NCBI GenBank assembly: GCA_002787075.1
Contig: PCVT01000187.1
Coordinates: 1 to 7,255 of the forward strand
Length of the DNA stretch: 7,255 nucleotides
Reading direction: 5' to 3'
Source: Parcubacteria group bacterium CG11_big_fil_rev_8_21_14_0_20_41_14
GTDB taxonomy: Bacteria; Patescibacteriota; Patescibacteriia; UBA2169
A model generated the notes under the pieces. It had not been told where the DNA came from. It did no database searches and saw only the letters and a list, made by a program, of their open reading frames with translations. Position numbers and translations under genes: made by a program. Positions 4,560 to 7,255 of the stretch are shown one piece after another. Position 1 is the stretch's first letter. Each line of letters starts with the position of its first letter.

Positions 4560-4892
4560 GTGAAAACTCGCGTAGTGGCGTATGCTCAGGAGTCGCTGGA
4601 TGATTATGGCGACACGTGGGAATGGTGGGTAGTGGACATCTCGTCCTTAAGGGTGGTGGACACATTCGTATCCGACGCCGACGAGGACGACGAGGATCCG
4701 GCCCGGAAATTCATCGTGGCCCAGCACCCGGACTGGGAATTCGTCCCGGCTAATGAATTGGCCGAGGAATTCTGGGACATGGTCGTCCTGGTAGCGCCCG
4801 CGCTCAAAGCACGAAAGCGCTACTTTCTGGACATTGCCCTATACGAAAAAGATAAACAGGGCAATGTGACTAATAAACGCATTTTCGGTTAG
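4560..4892 (+). CDS. Hypothetical acidic protein, 110 aa
   Basis: The GTG at 4560 is chosen because AAGGAG (4548-4553) lies six bases upstream. A longer in-frame start at 4506 would begin inside hairpin 2 of element B and is unlikely. The protein opens MKTRVVAYAQESLDDYGDTW, then WEWWVVDISSLRVVDTFVSD (about 20-39), which looks like paired beta strands. An acidic loop follows (DADEDDEDP). Next come HPDWEFVPANELAEEFWDMV (about 55-74) and ALKARKRYFLDIALYEKDKQ (about 80-99). It is compact and probably alpha/beta, without Cys, signal peptide or membrane segment. The family is not recognised. It is followed 33 bp later by a strong terminator, so it is the last gene of its transcript. Confidence 0.72.
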   Translation: MKTRVVAYAQESLDDYGDTWEWWVVDISSLRVVDTFVSDADEDDEDPARKFIVAQHPDWEFVPANELAEEFWDMVVLVAPALKARKRYFLDIALYEKDKQGNVTNKRIFG

Positions 4893-4925
4893 CGGCAATC
4901 CGTGGCAAAACGCCTAAACTGCCGC

Positions 4926-4956
4926 AGGCACGCATGAATTACGCGTGCCTTTTTTT
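4926..4956 (+). terminator. Intrinsic terminator after the 110-aa gene
   Basis: AGGCACGC (4926-4933) pairs with GCGTGCCT (4943-4950) around a nine-base loop, followed at once by a run of T (4950-4956). A textbook rho-independent terminator closing the 1157-4892 gene set. Confidence 0.9.
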
Positions 4957-4995
4957 ATATTTGCGCACCAAATAGCCGCGTTTAACTACGCGCCC

Positions 4996-5024
4996 TTGAC
5001 AAAACCCATAAAATGCGCTATAAA
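4996..5024 (+). promoter_or_regulatory. Sigma-70 promoter of the 5087-6795 operon
   Basis: TTGACA (4996-5001), a 17-bp spacer, and TATAAA (5019-5024). The predicted start is near 5031, giving a leader of about 55 nt that is A+T-rich and has no obvious structure. Near-consensus spacing suggests strong, possibly constitutive expression. Confidence 0.82.
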
Positions 5025-5086
5025 ATTACATACTGCTTTTTAACAATCTAAAAAACATTCAAACCCTTTATTCAGGAGAATGCGTA

Positions 5087-5701
5087 ATGACTCAGATGTT
5101 GCAGTTGAAAATTCGGGAAACCGAAATGGCAAGTACCAAAATCATTAGAAAATATCTTTCTTGGTGCGCGAACCATGAGGTTCGCCTTGGTGTGTCGCCA
5201 GAGTATATCCAGCAGGCGGCAGAAGATCATAACTTGACCATCCGGGATATTGACGCTCTGTTTGCGGCTCGAGTATTCTATAACGCAAGCATAGAGCATT
5301 TCATCAGCATGCTCGGACCATATGTTAGCGCGGATTATGTCTTTCAGCTCTATAGAATCCGCGAACTGCTCCATGGTTCAAAAAGGCAGAATGATGATAC
5401 CTTAAATTTTTACTACAAATACACAATCGCCATTGTTCTCCGATTTATGCAAATATTCTTCCCTGAGTGGACAGGCGACGAACTTATTGCCGCGTCCCAG
5501 ACCATGGATGAGGCCGCAAATGAAATTTGCTCGTATTTTGAGCTGGACTATCCACATACTGCTGTCCGCATCCTGTGCGATGCAGCCGAGAAGTATGAGA
5601 TAAACGATGTGGAGGCGGTGAAGGAAATACTGATCAGTGATGAAATCTCTAATAACATAGAGAAAATTCTGGATCAGCAAGATGACGAAAGGGACGGTTG
5701 A
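5087..5701 (+). CDS. Hypothetical helical protein, 204 aa
   Basis: AGGAG (5074-5078) lies eight bases before ATG. A second in-frame ATG at codon 4 is too close to separate. The sequence is almost wholly helical by appearance: about 4-30, 37-50, 51-78, 82-96, 105-124, 129-150, 153-170 and 173-200. It has no membrane helix, since the hydrophobic run YYKYTIAIVLRFMQIFF (about 108-124) is too mixed to be a clear one. It has no repeated motif and an acidic end (DQQDDERDG). It is first in a three-gene operon behind a near-consensus promoter. The next start lies two bases past its TGA stop, so the two are probably translationally coupled, and its product may work with the J-like protein. I do not recognise the family. 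Confidence 0.75.
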   Translation: MTQMLQLKIRETEMASTKIIRKYLSWCANHEVRLGVSPEYIQQAAEDHNLTIRDIDALFAARVFYNASIEHFISMLGPYVSADYVFQLYRIRELLHGSKRQNDDTLNFYYKYTIAIVLRFMQIFFPEWTGDELIAASQTMDEAANEICSYFELDYPHTAVRILCDAAEKYEINDVEAVKEILISDEISNNIEKILDQQDDERDG

Positions 5702-5703
5702 GC

Positions 5704-6609
5704 GTGGCAAAAAATCCTTTCAAGGTATTAGGTCTGGATCCGGCGATTCTTAAAGGATTGTCGGATCCTCAAATTTTAAGAATTTCGGAAGCAATGTACC
5801 GCGCGCTGGTGTCGATACATCACCATGATGTTGGGGGAAAAGGATCTGTATCGCGCGATCTTAACGAAGCAATATATCAAATACGCAACAAGGATCTATT
5901 TCTTCATTGGAAAACCGAGCATCTGCGTCCAAGAAAGGAGCAAGTTCTCGATTTAGAGGAACAACTGGACCAAGAAAGAACGAAGCATAATGAGATGGTA
6001 CGCGGACTACTAAATACCATCATTGATTATGCTCTTGAGTTTTCAGGCGCCATATTAGAGAAAGGGCCACGCCGCATCCTTATCTCAAATGTTTTAAAGG
6101 GAAAATTGCAGGCATACTCATCTGCAATACCAAACAAAGAAAAAGGAGAGGTCTTTGAACTCACAATAAACGGAAAAGGAGAACTGCTTCGCAAAACAGT
6201 AAAGAAAGTCGGGTTTGACGCGCGGACCCAGCAAGCTCCTTGTTTGCCAAAGGGCTGGGTGTGCAAAAGCGGCCTGCCTCAGAACGCGTACTATTGGAAT
6301 CCAGCCGACGCCTGTCAAAAAATCACGGACATAAATCTCATCGGAAGCATTGCAACCGAAGAGATTCAGCGATCCGGAGAAATAGGCGCGTTCAATCAGC
6401 TTATCCGGAGCAGTGATAGCGGGATAGACGAACAGGATATCGTTGAAATCGCAACCGGATTTCCGTTGATGAATTTTTTGCATTATGTGCCATTGATTGA
6501 TCCGATGATTGAATGTGGAAGATACTTAATCGGATTTTCAGGCACATGCGCCCAAGACGGTCGGTGTATTGTCATGGGAAAGATTATAGCTATTCATTCG
6601 GGCACATAG
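5704..6609 (+). CDS. J-domain-like protein with altered HPD motif, 301 aa
   Basis: Residues 4-61 align by eye with a J domain: NPFKVLGLDP opens it, a helix with AMYRALVSIH follows, then HHDVGG stands where DnaJ has HPDKGG, and LNEAIYQIR (53-61) is helix III. J domains stimulate the ATPase of DnaK-type chaperones, and the HPD triad is needed for that. Here Pro is replaced by His, so normal DnaK stimulation is uncertain. A short coiled coil (about 76-100) leads to an unrecognised C-terminal domain of some 190 residues with Cys scattered late in it. There is no Gly/Phe region or CxxCxGxG zinc motif, so it is not DnaJ. GTG at 5704 is preferred (AAAGGGA 5688-5694, nine-base spacing); TTG at 5698, which overlaps the previous stop, is the alternative. 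Confidence 0.68.
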   Translation: MAKNPFKVLGLDPAILKGLSDPQILRISEAMYRALVSIHHHDVGGKGSVSRDLNEAIYQIRNKDLFLHWKTEHLRPRKEQVLDLEEQLDQERTKHNEMVRGLLNTIIDYALEFSGAILEKGPRRILISNVLKGKLQAYSSAIPNKEKGEVFELTINGKGELLRKTVKKVGFDARTQQAPCLPKGWVCKSGLPQNAYYWNPADACQKITDINLIGSIATEEIQRSGEIGAFNQLIRSSDSGIDEQDIVEIATGFPLMNFLHYVPLIDPMIECGRYLIGFSGTCAQDGRCIVMGKIIAIHSGT

Positions 6610-6618
6610 GAGGATGTT

Positions 6619-6795
6619 TTGTCCAAAAGAAAGAGAAAAAAAACCAAAAAGAAAAAAACAAAAAGCATTGTTCTCTCGTTTGGAGAGAACATTAAAATGG
6701 AGCTTTTTCCGGTCCCTGATGACAAAGGGGACCCGGAAGAAATTATCCTGCCGCCAGCTCCAAAGGGGTGGCGGTCTCGGAAAAAGAAGAAATAA
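6619..6795 (+). CDS. Small lysine-rich protein, 58 aa, TTG start
   Basis: AGGAGG (6608-6613) overlaps the stop codon of the J-like gene and sits five bases before TTG (6619). A different frame beginning with ATG at 6614 touches the same site with no spacing and gives a less protein-like sequence. The product has a Lys/Arg N-terminus (MSKRKRKKTKKKKTKS), a short middle part (IVLSFGENIKMELFPVPDD) and a Pro-rich segment (EEIILPPAPKGWRSRKKKK). Both ends are strongly basic, suggesting binding to nucleic acid or an acidic partner. It is coupled to the J-like gene. Its last 53 bases overlap the convergent minus-strand gene. A 9-bp hairpin (6669-6677/6683-6691) lies in the coding region, seven bases from an internal ATG at 6697. 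No family recognised. Confidence 0.6.
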   Translation: MSKRKRKKTKKKKTKSIVLSFGENIKMELFPVPDDKGDPEEIILPPAPKGWRSRKKKK

Positions 6796-7255
6796 CGGGT
6801 TCGGGATTAATCGACTTGCCGGCTTTGCGGGCATATGAATTCATATCCTGATCCGCGTATAAAATTTTTCGATCCCATACGCGCTTTTCGTCAAGTTCAA
6901 CAGATGAAAAGCGCGCTTTTTTTAACCCATTAAAATATTGAATCGCGCTGTCATATTCGCTGATAGCGTACTCGTATCGATCAAGCATTTCCTCGTCGTC
7001 TATGCCACTCAATTTTTCCCACAAAAAATCGTGCTGGCGCCGAAGCTGAATAAGAACATACTCTACCCATTTTCCTGCTTCCTTTAAATTCAGATGCTGA
7101 TCTTCGCCGCTCTGCCTGCTCGCCTCCCATCTCTCGCCCTTTATTCTACCCCGCGCCTCATCTTCAATAAAATCAGCAATAAAGTCTTGCGCGCCTTCTC
7201 TTGTTAATCCAATGACAACTGGAATTCCCGGCCGGCCCGCAAGTTCAGGATGCGA
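6743..7255 (-). CDS. Hypothetical protein, partial (N-terminus beyond right edge)
   Basis: The frame is open from the right edge of the window to a stop at 6743-6745, giving 170 residues. A TTG at 7022-7024 could serve as a start, but the upstream residues are equally protein-like, so the gene continues outside. Visible parts: GRPGIPVVIGLTREGAQDF (6-24), which reads like a beta strand followed by a helix; a charged helical region (FIADFIEDEARGRIKGERWE, 24-43); KEAGKWVEYVLIQLRRQHDF (about 57-76); then EYAISEYDSAIQYFNGLKKA. There is no membrane segment or Cys cluster. It converges on the 58-aa gene with a 53-bp overlap and contains the opposite strand's terminator. The family is not recognised. 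Confidence 0.68.
   Translation of the reverse strand, partial: SHPELAGRPGIPVVIGLTREGAQDFIADFIEDEARGRIKGERWEASRQSGEDQHLNLKEAGKWVEYVLIQLRRQHDFLWEKLSGIDDEEMLDRYEYAISEYDSAIQYFNGLKKARFSSVELDEKRVWDRKILYADQDMNSYARKAGKSINPEPVISSFSETATPLELAAG
6880..6923 (+). terminator. Plus-strand intrinsic terminator inside the convergent gene
   Basis: CGCGCTTTTC (6880-6889) pairs perfectly with GAAAAGCGCG (6906-6915) around a 16-base loop, then C and seven T (6917-6923). It is directional for the plus strand, lies about 85 bp beyond the 58-aa stop, and so probably ends the 5087-6795 operon. The same bases encode part of the minus-strand protein (KARFSSVELDEKR). Confidence 0.75.

Noticed and set aside
6614..6838. 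74-codon plus-strand frame starting at ATG 6614
   Set aside because: Its ATG directly adjoins AGGAGG with no spacing. The neighbouring TTG frame has proper spacing and a more protein-like product.
1..7255. CRISPR array, tRNA or rRNA genes, transposase or integrase
   Set aside because: No regularly spaced direct repeats, no cloverleaf with a T-loop consensus, no rRNA motifs and no recombinase-like protein were seen.

Overview
The window looks bacterial and most resembles a Candidatus Patescibacteria (CPR, Parcubacteria-like) genome. This is inference from gene content: a TrmB-type regulator next to small lineage-specific proteins, a J-like protein with the divergent HPD region common in that group, strong AGGAGG-type ribosome binding sites, ATG/GTG/TTG starts and the standard code (TGA ends several genes). 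Few proteins can be named; most are 47-300 residue hypotheticals.

Region 1 (1-926) holds the AT-rich 3' part of a TrmB-like regulator gene. Facing it is a complete minus-strand mini-unit: promoter (892-921), a 47-codon gene with AGGAGG (652-795), and a strong terminator that overlaps the TrmB stop codon. Region 2 (922-1150) is an AT-rich divergent control region with GTGTTTAT repeats and a near-consensus plus-strand promoter.

Region 3 (1157-4956) is visibly richer in G+C and is dominated by RNA structure as much as by genes. In order it holds: a leader with a perfect 26-bp inverted repeat; a 61-aa gene; about 475 nt of almost continuously paired RNA with multibranch domains (1513-1989); an attenuator-like element (A); a 117-aa gene with a Cys cluster; a second, less ordered hairpin-rich stretch (2479-3034); a VanZ-like membrane protein gene; a 66-aa basic protein gene; another double hairpin before a U-tract (C); a 200-aa gene; a terminator-like hairpin; a second copy (B) of attenuator A; a 110-aa gene; and an intrinsic terminator. 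No clear internal promoter was found, so one long transcript punctuated by attenuators is possible but unproved.

Region 4 (4996-6923) is a compact operon with a near-consensus promoter, a 204-aa helical protein, a 301-aa J-like protein and a 58-aa lysine-rich protein. Its likely terminator lies inside a convergent minus-strand gene that runs off the right edge.

The most promising new biology is the large structured RNA downstream of the 61-aa gene, and the two-copy hairpin/U-tract element whose arms show compensatory changes and mutually exclusive folds. All structures were found by eye; no folding energy or database search was run.
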